In this document: one piece after another, positions 42,418 through 50,063 of the stretch
Position numbering within the stretch: the first letter of the stretch is position 1
How the letters are laid out: the number at the start of each line of letters is the position of its first letter
DNA from: SVQP01 sp045658965
GTDB taxonomy: Bacteria > Bacillota > Clostridia > Oscillospirales > CAG-272
Direction: 5' to 3'
Length of the DNA stretch: 64,000 nucleotides
NCBI GenBank assembly: GCA_045658965.1
Contig: JAZOVZ010000106.1
Span: 3,752-67,751, forward strand
Notes under the pieces: model-generated
What the model was told of the DNA's origin: nothing
Seen by the model: only the letters and a program-made list of their open reading frames with translations
Database searches by the model: none
Made by a program: the position numbers and the translations under genes

Positions 42418-43431
42418 TTATTTTTGCGTTCTCTCCATCACGGAGATCAAACTCGACATAGAATATAACTTTGCACCTCCCAAAGTGGCAGGCAGGGTGT
42501 CACCGTCTATAAGCTTATGAATATGGCTATTTTCGCAAATCTCAACGTTCAGCGGTATGGGATTGAGCAAAAAGACAGGAACATTCACTTTATCGGGAGC
42601 AAAGCATTCCTTATAGTTCACCTCGGGCATGAGATGCGCTCCTTCGGGAAGCTTTATCATTTCGGAATGATAAAACGTAAGCAGCGGATCGTTTTCCCGA
42701 CCCTTCAACCGCCAAAAGGTCGAGCGCGAATAAGGAGCAATACCGGGAGACATAAACATATACCCGTAATTCTTATCATAGCTGTAGATACCATTGTCTT
42801 GTAGATGGAGCGTACGGCGGCGCTTCACCGTCGCCCACATGGATAAAATATAGCGATGCTCCCCAAGCTCCACGATCAACTCGGGAGACGTTGTACGGAC
42901 AAACAGAGATTTGTACCCATTCTCTCGACAGATCAATGTGCCGTTATGCTTTTTCACAAATGTTTTTAGCCTGCGCAAAGCCGATGCACGCTTGCCGATT
43001 GCGCGTCCCCATTTCACGGCGAGCAACAGTAATACAAATATCGCAGTAAGAGCAATCAACTGCAATCCAAAACCGCTCCAAGCTTGCAGATAATCATTTT
43101 CGGTGGTCAGATACAAATATGCCAATCCGCCAATGACCGCTGCTCCCGCCAACCAAGGAAGGACCAGGGGAAAATGGTGCGTGTTGTGCACAGACGCCAT
43201 CAAGGTTGAAAGCTTATCGGTGCTTCCCAAGGACTCTTCCAGCTCGGCATAAGCCTGTTCCGGAGGAATTCCCTGCCTCATAATATCTTCTATAGCATCT
43301 TCCAGATGACCGCGAAATTCAGCAGTTGCTTTTTTTCGGCGACGCTCCGATTTGATCTCGCTGCAAACCCTGGCAGCCAGCCTGTCCAAGGCATCATTCA
43401 AGTCAAAATGACTGCTATTTCGTTCGCTCAT
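42418..43431 (-). CDS. Membrane protein with permease-prefix domain
   Basis: 337 residues. Residues 1-70 resemble the helical permease prefix domain (AEFRGHLEDAIEDIMRQGIP, then PEQAYAELEESLGS), a soluble module that often precedes permeases in PadR-linked loci. Two transmembrane helices lie near 90-108 and 120-140. The C-terminal ~190 residues are soluble, beta-rich and unrecognised. Its ATG comes 1 nt after the PadR stop, so it is the direct co-transcribed partner of PadR. Function unknown; probably a membrane protein under PadR control. Confidence 0.78.
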   Translation of the reverse strand: MSERNSSHFDLNDALDRLAARVCSEIKSERRRKKATAEFRGHLEDAIEDIMRQGIPPEQAYAELEESLGSTDKLSTLMASVHNTHHFPLVLPWLAGAAVIGGLAYLYLTTENDYLQAWSGFGLQLIALTAIFVLLLLAVKWGRAIGKRASALRRLKTFVKKHNGTLICRENGYKSLFVRTTSPELIVELGEHRYILSMWATVKRRRTLHLQDNGIYSYDKNYGYMFMSPGIAPYSRSTFWRLKGRENDPLLTFYHSEMIKLPEGAHLMPEVNYKECFAPDKVNVPVFLLNPIPLNVEICENSHIHKLIDGDTLPATLGGAKLYSMSSLISVMERTQK

Positions 43432-43432
43432 A

Positions 43433-43768
43433 TTATACTCCCTCTGAACCGAGCACCAATGTCACAGCATCACTGAAAACTTGCCATTCTTCCATACGGG
43501 CAGCCAAGTGCAATCTTCCCTGTACCGTGATGCGGTAATAGCGGCGCGAACGACCGGTTTCACTCTGCCCGTCGTAAGAAGTCACGTGTCCTTCTTTTTC
43601 GAGCATGTGCAGTATCGGGTACAGCGTGCCTTCGTTGAGCTTGAAAGCATCATTGGAACGGGCTGCAATTTCTCGGATAATGCGGTATCCATACATATCC
43701 TCATCCGCAATGACGCGCAGCACCATAAGAGCCGTGCTTCCTTTGAGCAATTCTTTACTGATTTTCAT
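43433..43768 (-). CDS. PadR-family transcriptional regulator
   Basis: 111 residues from ATG 43768, 9 nt after GGAGG (43782-43778); the ATG at 43774 is too close to that site. The winged helix starts LKGSTALMVLRVIADEDMYG and continues YRIIREIAARS, FKLNEGTLYPILHMLEKEGH and GRSRRYYRIT, the PadR pattern. PadR proteins repress their own operon until a ligand binds. A perfect inverted repeat over the promoter upstream is the probable operator. Confidence 0.94.
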   Translation of the reverse strand: MKISKELLKGSTALMVLRVIADEDMYGYRIIREIAARSNDAFKLNEGTLYPILHMLEKEGHVTSYDGQSETGRSRRYYRITVQGRLHLAARMEEWQVFSDAVTLVLGSEGV

Positions 43769-43792
43769 TTCCATATACCTCCGACTTCTATA

Positions 43793-43841
43793 CATAGATA
43801 TCCGATGCATTCATTATACCTCGGATATCTATGCTTGTCAA
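43793..43841 (-). promoter_or_regulatory. PadR operon promoter with 13-bp inverted repeat operator
   Basis: Minus strand: perfect TTGACA (43841-43836), 17-bp spacer, perfect TATAAT (43818-43813). Perfect inverted repeats CATAGATATCCGA (43793-43805) and TCGGATATCTATG (43821-43833) flank the -10 box, one half in the spacer and one just downstream, as expected for autorepression. Confidence 0.9.
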
Positions 43842-43926
43842 GGGGGGTGATGAAAAATATTGTGAGTTTTCTGCTAAACCACGGGCAAAGGGGGCTTAGG
43901 ACACCGACTTCGCCCCTTCCGCTTAG

Positions 43927-44155
43927 GTGAAGGAGCGTCCGCGTAATGTACCTCATCCACCGCAACCGCGTCGCCTTCTCAGGTCGGCTCCGCTGCGGTC
44001 TAATTTGCTTGCAAATATCTTCCCCCGCGGGGCAAGGCTTTGCTGCGATTGCCTTTGCCGATAAGTATTAACAAGACGGACGCTATAATTGCCTACACCG
44101 CAGCGATCAACCTATCAAAAAGGAGGCGCGAAGAAAGCCTTGCCCCGCGGGGAGG
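43927..44155. repeat. MITE-like element, copy D, right arm missing
   Basis: The left terminal repeat GTGAAGGAGCGTCCGCGTAA... continues as in copy C (CCTCATCCACCGCAACCGCG). The CCCGCGGGGCAAGGCTTT / AAAGCCTTGCCCCGCGGGG pair frames a core related to that of copy C (ACAAGACGGA, TCAACCTA(A/T)CAAA, GAAAGCCTTGCCCC). The outer right arm is absent. Confidence 0.78.
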
Positions 44156-44201
44156 CTGTTTGTACACCCTTGCCATTGAGCGATAGTGAAAACCCCTGCG
44201 C

Positions 44202-44230
44202 TTGACAGACCGCTGCTTTTATGCTATACT
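44202..44230 (+). promoter_or_regulatory. Promoter of the HEAT-like gene
   Basis: Perfect TTGACA (44202-44207), 17-bp spacer, extended -10 TGCTATACT with TATACT at 44225-44230. Confidence 0.82.
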
Positions 44231-44274
44231 GATTTGAACAAATCACGCGCGATGCGAGAAAGGACGGTGGCAAA

Positions 44275-44943
44275 ATGAGAAAAGAGCTCTTGAACGGGAC
44301 TCCCATTCCATATCATTTGAGCATTGACGCATTAAAAACGTTGATGGCATCTGCCGAGATGAAAGACTTTTCGCTCGCGTGTGAAGCGCTTTCATATCAC
44401 CAAGACCCCCAAGCATACGCGATTATGAAATCCTACATCAACGACAAGGACAAATATCGGCGGTTGTACGTCTTAAAAACGATTTTCCGACACGCACAGG
44501 CAAAGGAGCTGACGCCTTTTCTTGAAGCTGCAATTGCCTCCGACGATTTTCTTTTTGTGAGTAGCGGATTGCTTACAGCTGCAGACTACAACATCGCCGT
44601 TTCCGAAGCCCTGCTCTTTTCCGCAGCAAATTGCCATTTGCCAAAGCTTGGTATGGAATTATGCGCCTTAAAATTATCCGACACAACCGAAGACAACTAT
44701 CAAAAACTGATCGGACTTTTTGAAAAATCGATCACAAGCAGTCAAAAGGAAATCTTGTGCGAGATACTCACTCAAAAGTATCTTCTGACTAAAGCCCGTG
44801 ATCTGTTTGATATATTCAGTAAGGAAGCTTCTCCCAAGGCAAGATTGTGCGCGGTCAATATTGGAAAGGCGTACGGCTTTGATATTACTCCATTCGCAGC
44901 AGATGCGGACGGTCACGTCAGAAAGGCCGCTCAAGAAAAATAG
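44275..44943 (+). CDS. HEAT-repeat-like protein, unrecognised
   Basis: 222 residues, almost all helical. Repeating pairs of amphipathic helices (FSLACEALSYHQDPQAYAIM; RLYVLKTIFRHAQAKELTPF; ARLCAVNIGKAYGFDITPFA) and the end DADGHVRKAAQEK look like HEAT/ARM repeats, here four to five. No signal peptide, membrane segment or catalytic motif. It has its own promoter and a terminator, so it is a single-gene unit. A protein-binding scaffold role is the family expectation; nothing more can be said. Confidence 0.75.
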   Translation: MRKELLNGTPIPYHLSIDALKTLMASAEMKDFSLACEALSYHQDPQAYAIMKSYINDKDKYRRLYVLKTIFRHAQAKELTPFLEAAIASDDFLFVSSGLLTAADYNIAVSEALLFSAANCHLPKLGMELCALKLSDTTEDNYQKLIGLFEKSITSSQKEILCEILTQKYLLTKARDLFDIFSKEASPKARLCAVNIGKAYGFDITPFAADADGHVRKAAQEK

Positions 44944-44952
44944 TGATCGCAA

Positions 44953-44982
44953 GGGCGGGATGTCGAGGACGCCATCCCCTAC
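44953..44982 (-). repeat. GTAGGG stem-loop repeat
   Basis: Minus strand GTAGGGGATGGCGTCCTCGA, then CATCCCGCCC. Its loop GGCGTCCTCGA matches that of the copy inside the TPR/DUF4129 gene. Confidence 0.7.
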
Positions 44983-45023
44983 CACCCGAACACACCCCCG
45001 ACGCTATCACGATCGGAATCATA

Positions 45024-45064
45024 AAAAACGCTCGACAACCAAAAGTTATCGAGCGTTTTTGTTT
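45024..45064. terminator. Bidirectional intrinsic terminator
   Basis: AAAAACGCTCGA (45024-45035) pairs with TCGAGCGTTTTT (45049-45060), with CAAC/GTTA pairing inside. It lies between convergent genes and has T-runs on both strands. Confidence 0.88.
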
Positions 45065-45079
45065 TGCAAATGATAATAT

Positions 45080-45913
45080 TTATTCCCCGATACTCTCGAT
45101 CAGCGCAGGGATTGCCTGCTCAAAGTTGACACCGTACCAGTTGTGGTTCTCCTCTGCCTCGGTCAGGCGGATGCTTTCGTAGGTAAAATCAGCCGCAACG
45201 GCAATCGACTCATGCAAGCTCTTGCCGCGCATGAGTGCGCCCACGCAAGCGGATGCGAACACGTCGCCCGTGCCGTGATAGGATACGGGGATGCGGTCGT
45301 GATAGTAAGAGAAGAACTCGCCCGTGGTGCTGTCATAGCCCATAGCACCGGTCACGTTCTCCTGCAGGCTGACACCGGTCAGCACCGCTCTCTTTGCGCC
45401 CATGTCGCACAGACGGCGCAAAACGTCCTTGACGTACTCCTCGGAGTAGCCCTCTGCGACGTAGGGGATATCCAGCATAAAGGATGCCTCGGTCATATTG
45501 GGCACGATGATGTCGGCAATGGCGCAAAGCTCTGCCATTTTGTGTGCAAACGCCTCGTCAAAGCCGTAATACAGCTTGCCGTTATCGCCCATGGCGGGGT
45601 CAACGAACAACAGCGCACCCTCAAAATCGGCTGCCATCTTCTTGACCAGGTCGATCTGATCAAAGGACGCAAGGTAGCCTGTATAAATGGCGTCAAAATC
45701 AATGCCCTCTGCCTTCCAATGCGCGGTAATGGGCGTGATCTCGCCCGACAGATCATGTACGGTAAAGCCCTTTTTGAAGGCAGTGTGCGTGCTCAGCACA
45801 GCGGTGGGCAGGATGGCTGCTTCCACACCCATAGCGGAAATGATGGGCAGTGCCACGGTCAGTGAGCACTTGCCTACGCAGGAAATATCCTGCACGGTAA
45901 CAATTCTTTTCAT
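45080..45913 (-). CDS. Pyridoxamine/pyridoxal kinase-like protein (PfkB/ribokinase fold)
   Basis: 277 residues. It begins KRIVTVQDISCVGKCSLTVA, the Clostridia pyridoxamine-kinase pattern, then PTAVLSTHTAF. The acceptor-side LFVDPAMGDNGKLYYGF, IIVPNMTEASFML, and the ATP-side SYHGTGDVFASACVGALM with catalytic Asp in GTGD all fit PdxY/PdxK. It should phosphorylate pyridoxal or pyridoxamine to make PLP, the cofactor of the cysteine synthase encoded 24 nt upstream. Substrate among B6 vitamers not settled. Confidence 0.88.
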   Translation of the reverse strand: MKRIVTVQDISCVGKCSLTVALPIISAMGVEAAILPTAVLSTHTAFKKGFTVHDLSGEITPITAHWKAEGIDFDAIYTGYLASFDQIDLVKKMAADFEGALLFVDPAMGDNGKLYYGFDEAFAHKMAELCAIADIIVPNMTEASFMLDIPYVAEGYSEEYVKDVLRRLCDMGAKRAVLTGVSLQENVTGAMGYDSTTGEFFSYYHDRIPVSYHGTGDVFASACVGALMRGKSLHESIAVAADFTYESIRLTEAEENHNWYGVNFEQAIPALIESIGE

Positions 45914-45937
45914 ACTCTTTATCCTTTCAACTTAACT

Positions 45938-46837
45938 TCAGTCATAAAGCCCCGTTGACAAATATCGTTCCCCGCCGTCAGGCAGGATGACGGCGATTTT
46001 CTTGCCGCGCATTTGGGCGCGGCTTGCAACCTCGTCTGCTGCGGCAATTGCAGCGCCCGAGGAAATGCCCGCGAGCAGCCCCTCGGTCTTTCCGAGCGTG
46101 CGGCAAAATTCCCTTGCCTGCTCGGTGCTCACGGTGACGACCTCGTCGATCACGCCTCTCTCCAGCACACGCGGCACAAAATTCGCACCGATACCCTGAA
46201 TGCCGTGCGCACCGCTATATCCTTTGGAAAGCAAGGGCGATTCCGCAGGCTCGACCGCGATCACGTGCACGTGCGGCAGCTTTTCCTTGAGATACCGTGC
46301 CGTACCGCTGATCGTTCCGCCCGTACCCACGCAAGCGATCAGGCAATCAAGCGCACCGTTCGTTTGCGCCAAGAGCTCGGGACCCGTGGTCGCGTAATGC
46401 GCGTGCGCGTTTGCGGGGTTATCAAATTGCCCCAATATCATAGCACCGGGCGTGTTTGCCGCGATGTGCTCAGCCCTTGCGATCGCACCGCTCATGCCCT
46501 CGGCAGCGGGGGTCAGCACGACCTTTGCCCCTCTTGCGCGCATGAGTGCGATTCTCTCGGCGGACATATTGTCGGGCATGACGATCACGGCGTGCAAGCC
46601 CCGCGCGGATGCCTGCGCTGCCAATGCAATGCCCGTGTTTCCCGAGGTAGGCTCGATGACCGTGCCGCCCGCCTGCAGCCTGCCCCGGGCAAACGCATCG
46701 TCCAGCATATACTGCACCGCTCTGTCCTTAGCAGAGCCGGCTGGATTGCACCACTCGCATTTGGCAAGCACGTCAGCCTGCCAATCCCGCACAGCCTTCA
46801 TGCAATCAAGCGCGATCAAGGGCGTGTTTCCGACCAT
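45938..46837 (-). CDS. cysK: Cysteine synthase (O-acetylserine sulfhydrylase)
   Basis: 299 residues from ATG 46837, preceded by GGGGAGGGGAG. It begins MVGNTPLIALD, a few residues shorter than usual. The PLP lysine is in NPAGSAKDRAVQ (family N-P-x-x-S-V-K-D-R), the substrate loop is IEPTSGNTGIALA, the phosphate-binding loop is GTGGTISGTARY, and SSGAAIAAA ends the site. It makes cysteine from O-acetylserine and sulfide in the cytosol. It is probably co-transcribed with the B6-vitamer kinase that follows. Confidence 0.92.
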   Translation of the reverse strand: MVGNTPLIALDCMKAVRDWQADVLAKCEWCNPAGSAKDRAVQYMLDDAFARGRLQAGGTVIEPTSGNTGIALAAQASARGLHAVIVMPDNMSAERIALMRARGAKVVLTPAAEGMSGAIARAEHIAANTPGAMILGQFDNPANAHAHYATTGPELLAQTNGALDCLIACVGTGGTISGTARYLKEKLPHVHVIAVEPAESPLLSKGYSGAHGIQGIGANFVPRVLERGVIDEVVTVSTEQAREFCRTLGKTEGLLAGISSGAAIAAADEVASRAQMRGKKIAVILPDGGERYLSTGLYD

Positions 46838-47041
46838 AAAGCTCCCCTCCCCGAAAAATATGAGATATATTATAGCACATTTTCCACTTCTTTTCAACAC
46901 GAGATGCCAAGGAATTGCGATTTTGTCGAATTGCATATAATGTTTCATATCAAGAAATATTTTTTGATGCAAAGAACTAAACAGATTTTGCCAAAAGTAT
47001 TGTTTTTTGGAGCATTTTGTGGTATCATTGGTTGAATGAAC

Positions 47042-47070
47042 TTGTAAAGCAATTTGATATATGATACGAT
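47042..47070 (+). promoter_or_regulatory. Candidate promoter of the ABC-DUF1854 operon
   Basis: TTGTAA (47042-47047), 17-bp spacer, TACGAT (47065-47070) with an upstream TGA, 35 bp before the start codon. Weaker than the other promoters in this window. Confidence 0.5.
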
Positions 47071-47104
47071 AGATCAATCTTTCCCTTTTGAAAGGAGGGA
47101 GCAT

Positions 47105-49414
47105 ATGTTACCGCTTGATAAGCTCTCCGATCATGCATTACAGGCACTGTCCGATGCGGGCGTTGATACCGACGCTTTGGACGTTGCTTTTTATATGGAC
47201 CTTGGACTCGACGCAAACTTCGGACAGGTATATCTTGCCATCAGCAAACGGGATGGCAAGCTTTATCGTGTTGCGGAAAAAGTGGAGTCCTTTTCTCTTT
47301 GTGCACTGACCGATGCGAGCATTGATAACTTTACCACCACCAACCGTCTGACTGCCACGTGGCACGCAGAGGACGACGTCGCCCCCGAGAAGACCGAGGA
47401 CATGACCGACGAGCAATTCGGTGAGCTGAAAAAGGCTTACGACGCACGCGGACAAGCCGTGATCGTAGGCTTTTGCACCAACTCCTGCAAGCGCAAGCTG
47501 CTCGCCTTTATCAATATATGGGAACGCCTGGCGCGCGGCGACGAGATTGGAGAGGAAGACCCCATCTTTGAGCAGTTTTTTGCCAAGTGCCCCAAGTGCG
47601 GCAAGCTCTTTGACGACCCGCTGCGCCGCATCTGCAAAAACTGCACCAACAAAAAAGGCACGCTGCGCCGTCTGCTGGGTTACTTCTCCCCCTTCAAGCT
47701 GCAGTTGGTGGTCATCTCCTTCTGCCTGCTCGGCTCAACCGCCATCTCGCTGATCTCGCCCTACATTTCGGGCAAGGTGCTCTACGACCGCGTCATTTCT
47801 CCCGACGGTGACTTGCGTAACGAAAAATTCGTGTACATATTGGTCGGTGTGATCATCGCCCTTGCGCTGCTCTCGCTGTTTATTTCCATCGTGCAGAGCC
47901 GCTGCAACGCCTATATGTCCACCGAGGTGACCAAGCGCATGAAGAACGACATCTTCCGCGCCATGAACCGCCTCTCGCTTTCCTATTTCAACTCCCAGCC
48001 CACGGGTAAGCTGATCAACCGCGTCAATTACGATGCCGAAAAGGTGCGCAACTTCTTTATCAACGGCGTGCCCTACCTGATCGTGCACGCCATGCAGTTT
48101 ATCGGGTTGACTATTGTGCTCATGATCCTCAACCCCTGGCTGACGCTCATGATCCTTGTGCCCGTTCCGATCATCGTGCTGATCTTCAAATACCGCCTGC
48201 CGCATCTGTGGCGTTCCTTCTCCCGCGCATGGCGCGCCTCCTCCTCGCTGACCGGTGTGCTCAACGATTCGCTTTCCGGTATCCGCGTGGTCAAGGCGTT
48301 TGCAAAGGAGGAGGTGGAGACCAAGCAATTCTACGGCTACTCCACAAGGCTCATGCAGGCAAATCTGCGCTCCAACCTCATCGCACTCTCCATCTTCCCC
48401 GTCATTTCGCTGATCATCGGTGTGTTCGGCAACATGGTCTGGGGTGTGGGCGGCTTGCAGGTCATCGGCAAGCAGATGTCTTACGGTGATCTTTCCATGT
48501 TCGTCAGCTACATGGGCATGGTATTTGCCCCTTTGAATTTCTTCTCGCAGTTTACCAACATGCTCACCGACACGCTCAACAGCGCACAGCGTATGTTTGA
48601 GGTGCAGGACATGATCCCCGATATCACCGACGCGCCCGACGCTGTCGAGATGCCCGAGATCAAGGGCAATATCGAATTCAAGAACGTTGGTTTCCATTAC
48701 AACCCCAACCGTCCCATCTTGAAGGACGTCACCTTTACCATTCAACAAGGCGACCGCATCGGTCTTGTGGGTCATACGGGCAGCGGCAAATCCACCATTG
48801 CCAACCTGATCACGCGCATGTACGACGTGGTCAGCGGCAGCGTGACCATTGACGGTGTGGACATCAAGCAGATCAAGCAATCCTCGCTGCGCGGCGGCAT
48901 TGCCATCGTTTCCCAGGAGATCTTCATTTTCCGCGGCACGATTGCCGATAACATTCGCTACGGCAAGCCCGACGCTACCATGCAAGAGGTCATTGACGCA
49001 GCCCGCGCTGCCAATGCGCACGATTTCATTATGGCACTCCCCGAGGGCTACGAAACCATGGTCGGTATCGGCTCGCGCTCGCTTTCGGGCGGTGGGCGTC
49101 AGCGCGTATCCATTGCGCGTGCGCTGCTGCTTGACCCCGCGATCCTGATCCTTGACGAGGCGACCGCCGCTATGGATACCGAGACCGAGCACCAGATCAG
49201 CACCGCGATCGATAAGCTGATCGAGGGCAAGACCAGCATCAGCATTGCGCACCGCCTCTCCACGCTCAAAAATTGCAACTACATCATGGCAATGGAAAAC
49301 GGCGAGCTGGTGGAAATGGGCACGCAGCAAGAGCTGATGGAAAAAGAGGGCGTTTACTATAAGCTGTGGACGCTGCAGAACGAACAGCTGACCAAGGTTA
49401 TGGAAGGCAAATAA
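47105..49414 (+). CDS. ABC exporter, zinc-ribbon N-terminal type (first of a pair)
   Basis: 769 residues from ATG 47105, with AAAGGAGGG upstream. An unusual ~185-residue N-terminal extension ends in a zinc ribbon (C162, C165, C177, C180: CPKCGKLFDDPLRRICKNC). Six transmembrane helices follow, then the nucleotide-binding domain: Walker A GHTGSGKST, signature SLSGGGRQR (the E/Q of LSGGQ/E replaced by Gly), Walker B ILILDEATAAMD. This is a type IV half-exporter. With the similar gene at 50.06 kb it probably forms a heterodimer; the intervening DUF1854 gene makes a conserved triad. The substrate is unknown; metal or peptide export are guesses. Confidence 0.9.
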   Translation: MLPLDKLSDHALQALSDAGVDTDALDVAFYMDLGLDANFGQVYLAISKRDGKLYRVAEKVESFSLCALTDASIDNFTTTNRLTATWHAEDDVAPEKTEDMTDEQFGELKKAYDARGQAVIVGFCTNSCKRKLLAFINIWERLARGDEIGEEDPIFEQFFAKCPKCGKLFDDPLRRICKNCTNKKGTLRRLLGYFSPFKLQLVVISFCLLGSTAISLISPYISGKVLYDRVISPDGDLRNEKFVYILVGVIIALALLSLFISIVQSRCNAYMSTEVTKRMKNDIFRAMNRLSLSYFNSQPTGKLINRVNYDAEKVRNFFINGVPYLIVHAMQFIGLTIVLMILNPWLTLMILVPVPIIVLIFKYRLPHLWRSFSRAWRASSSLTGVLNDSLSGIRVVKAFAKEEVETKQFYGYSTRLMQANLRSNLIALSIFPVISLIIGVFGNMVWGVGGLQVIGKQMSYGDLSMFVSYMGMVFAPLNFFSQFTNMLTDTLNSAQRMFEVQDMIPDITDAPDAVEMPEIKGNIEFKNVGFHYNPNRPILKDVTFTIQQGDRIGLVGHTGSGKSTIANLITRMYDVVSGSVTIDGVDIKQIKQSSLRGGIAIVSQEIFIFRGTIADNIRYGKPDATMQEVIDAARAANAHDFIMALPEGYETMVGIGSRSLSGGGRQRVSIARALLLDPAILILDEATAAMDTETEHQISTAIDKLIEGKTSISIAHRLSTLKNCNYIMAMENGELVEMGTQQELMEKEGVYYKLWTLQNEQLTKVMEGK

Positions 49415-49426
49415 GGAGGGATGACT

Positions 49427-50050
49427 ATGCAAAACAAATATAAGTACATGCATCACGGCGGCCCCCACGGTGGACGCTTCGGTCACGGCGGACCTCACGG
49501 CGCAGGAGGTGAGCGTCCCTTGTTTGAAAAGCGCGCTTCGGTTGCGCTGACCCCGCAAAACGCAGTATTCATGCGCTCCCAAGGCGGACTTTTATCCATG
49601 ACCCTGACCAAGGACGACGGCACGACCGAGGAATTTGAACGTGTGATTCCCGTGCGCGCCTTCCCCATTACAGATCCCGATTGCTATATCTGCATTCGAG
49701 AGCCCGACACCAAGAAAAAGGGCAAGGGCGAGGAGATCGGCATGATCGAGCGTCTTGCCGCATTTGACGAGCAGGCGCAGACCCTCATTTTAGAGGAGCT
49801 TGACCGCCGCTACTTTACCCCCGAGATTAGGAAGATCCATTCCCTGCACGAAAAATACGGATATCTGTATTTTGACGTGACCACTACCGCAGGACGCTCG
49901 GAATTCATCATGTCCAATCCCTCGGGCAGCTTCCGCACCTTGGAGGACGGCAGAATTTTCATGTACGACATCGACGGCAACTGCTTCTGCGTGCAAAATC
50001 CCGAGGCGCTGGATAAAGCCAGCTTAAAGAAGATCGAGATCTATCTCTGA
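49427..50050 (+). CDS. DUF1854 protein with His/Gly-rich N-terminus
   Basis: 207 residues from ATG 49427, 6 nt after AAGGAGGG (the ATG at 49421 is too close). Residues 8-28 are His/Gly-rich (HHGGPHGGRFGHGGPHGAGG) and could bind metal. The rest matches the DUF1854 pattern, for example GGLLSMTLTKDDGTTEEFER, VIPVRAFPIT, RRYFTPEI and GYLYFDVTTTAGR. In other bacteria DUF1854 proteins are encoded with ABC transporters, including ones annotated near cyanophycin metabolism. No membrane helix, so it is probably a soluble partner of the two exporters. Confidence 0.83.
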   Translation: MQNKYKYMHHGGPHGGRFGHGGPHGAGGERPLFEKRASVALTPQNAVFMRSQGGLLSMTLTKDDGTTEEFERVIPVRAFPITDPDCYICIREPDTKKKGKGEEIGMIERLAAFDEQAQTLILEELDRRYFTPEIRKIHSLHEKYGYLYFDVTTTAGRSEFIMSNPSGSFRTLEDGRIFMYDIDGNCFCVQNPEALDKASLKKIEIYL

Positions 50051-50063
50051 CGGAGGGTTTTGC

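Noticed and set aside
47735..49582. 615-residue minus-strand ORF
   Set aside because: Antisense of the first ABC exporter; His/Asp-rich composition is typical of shadow frames here.
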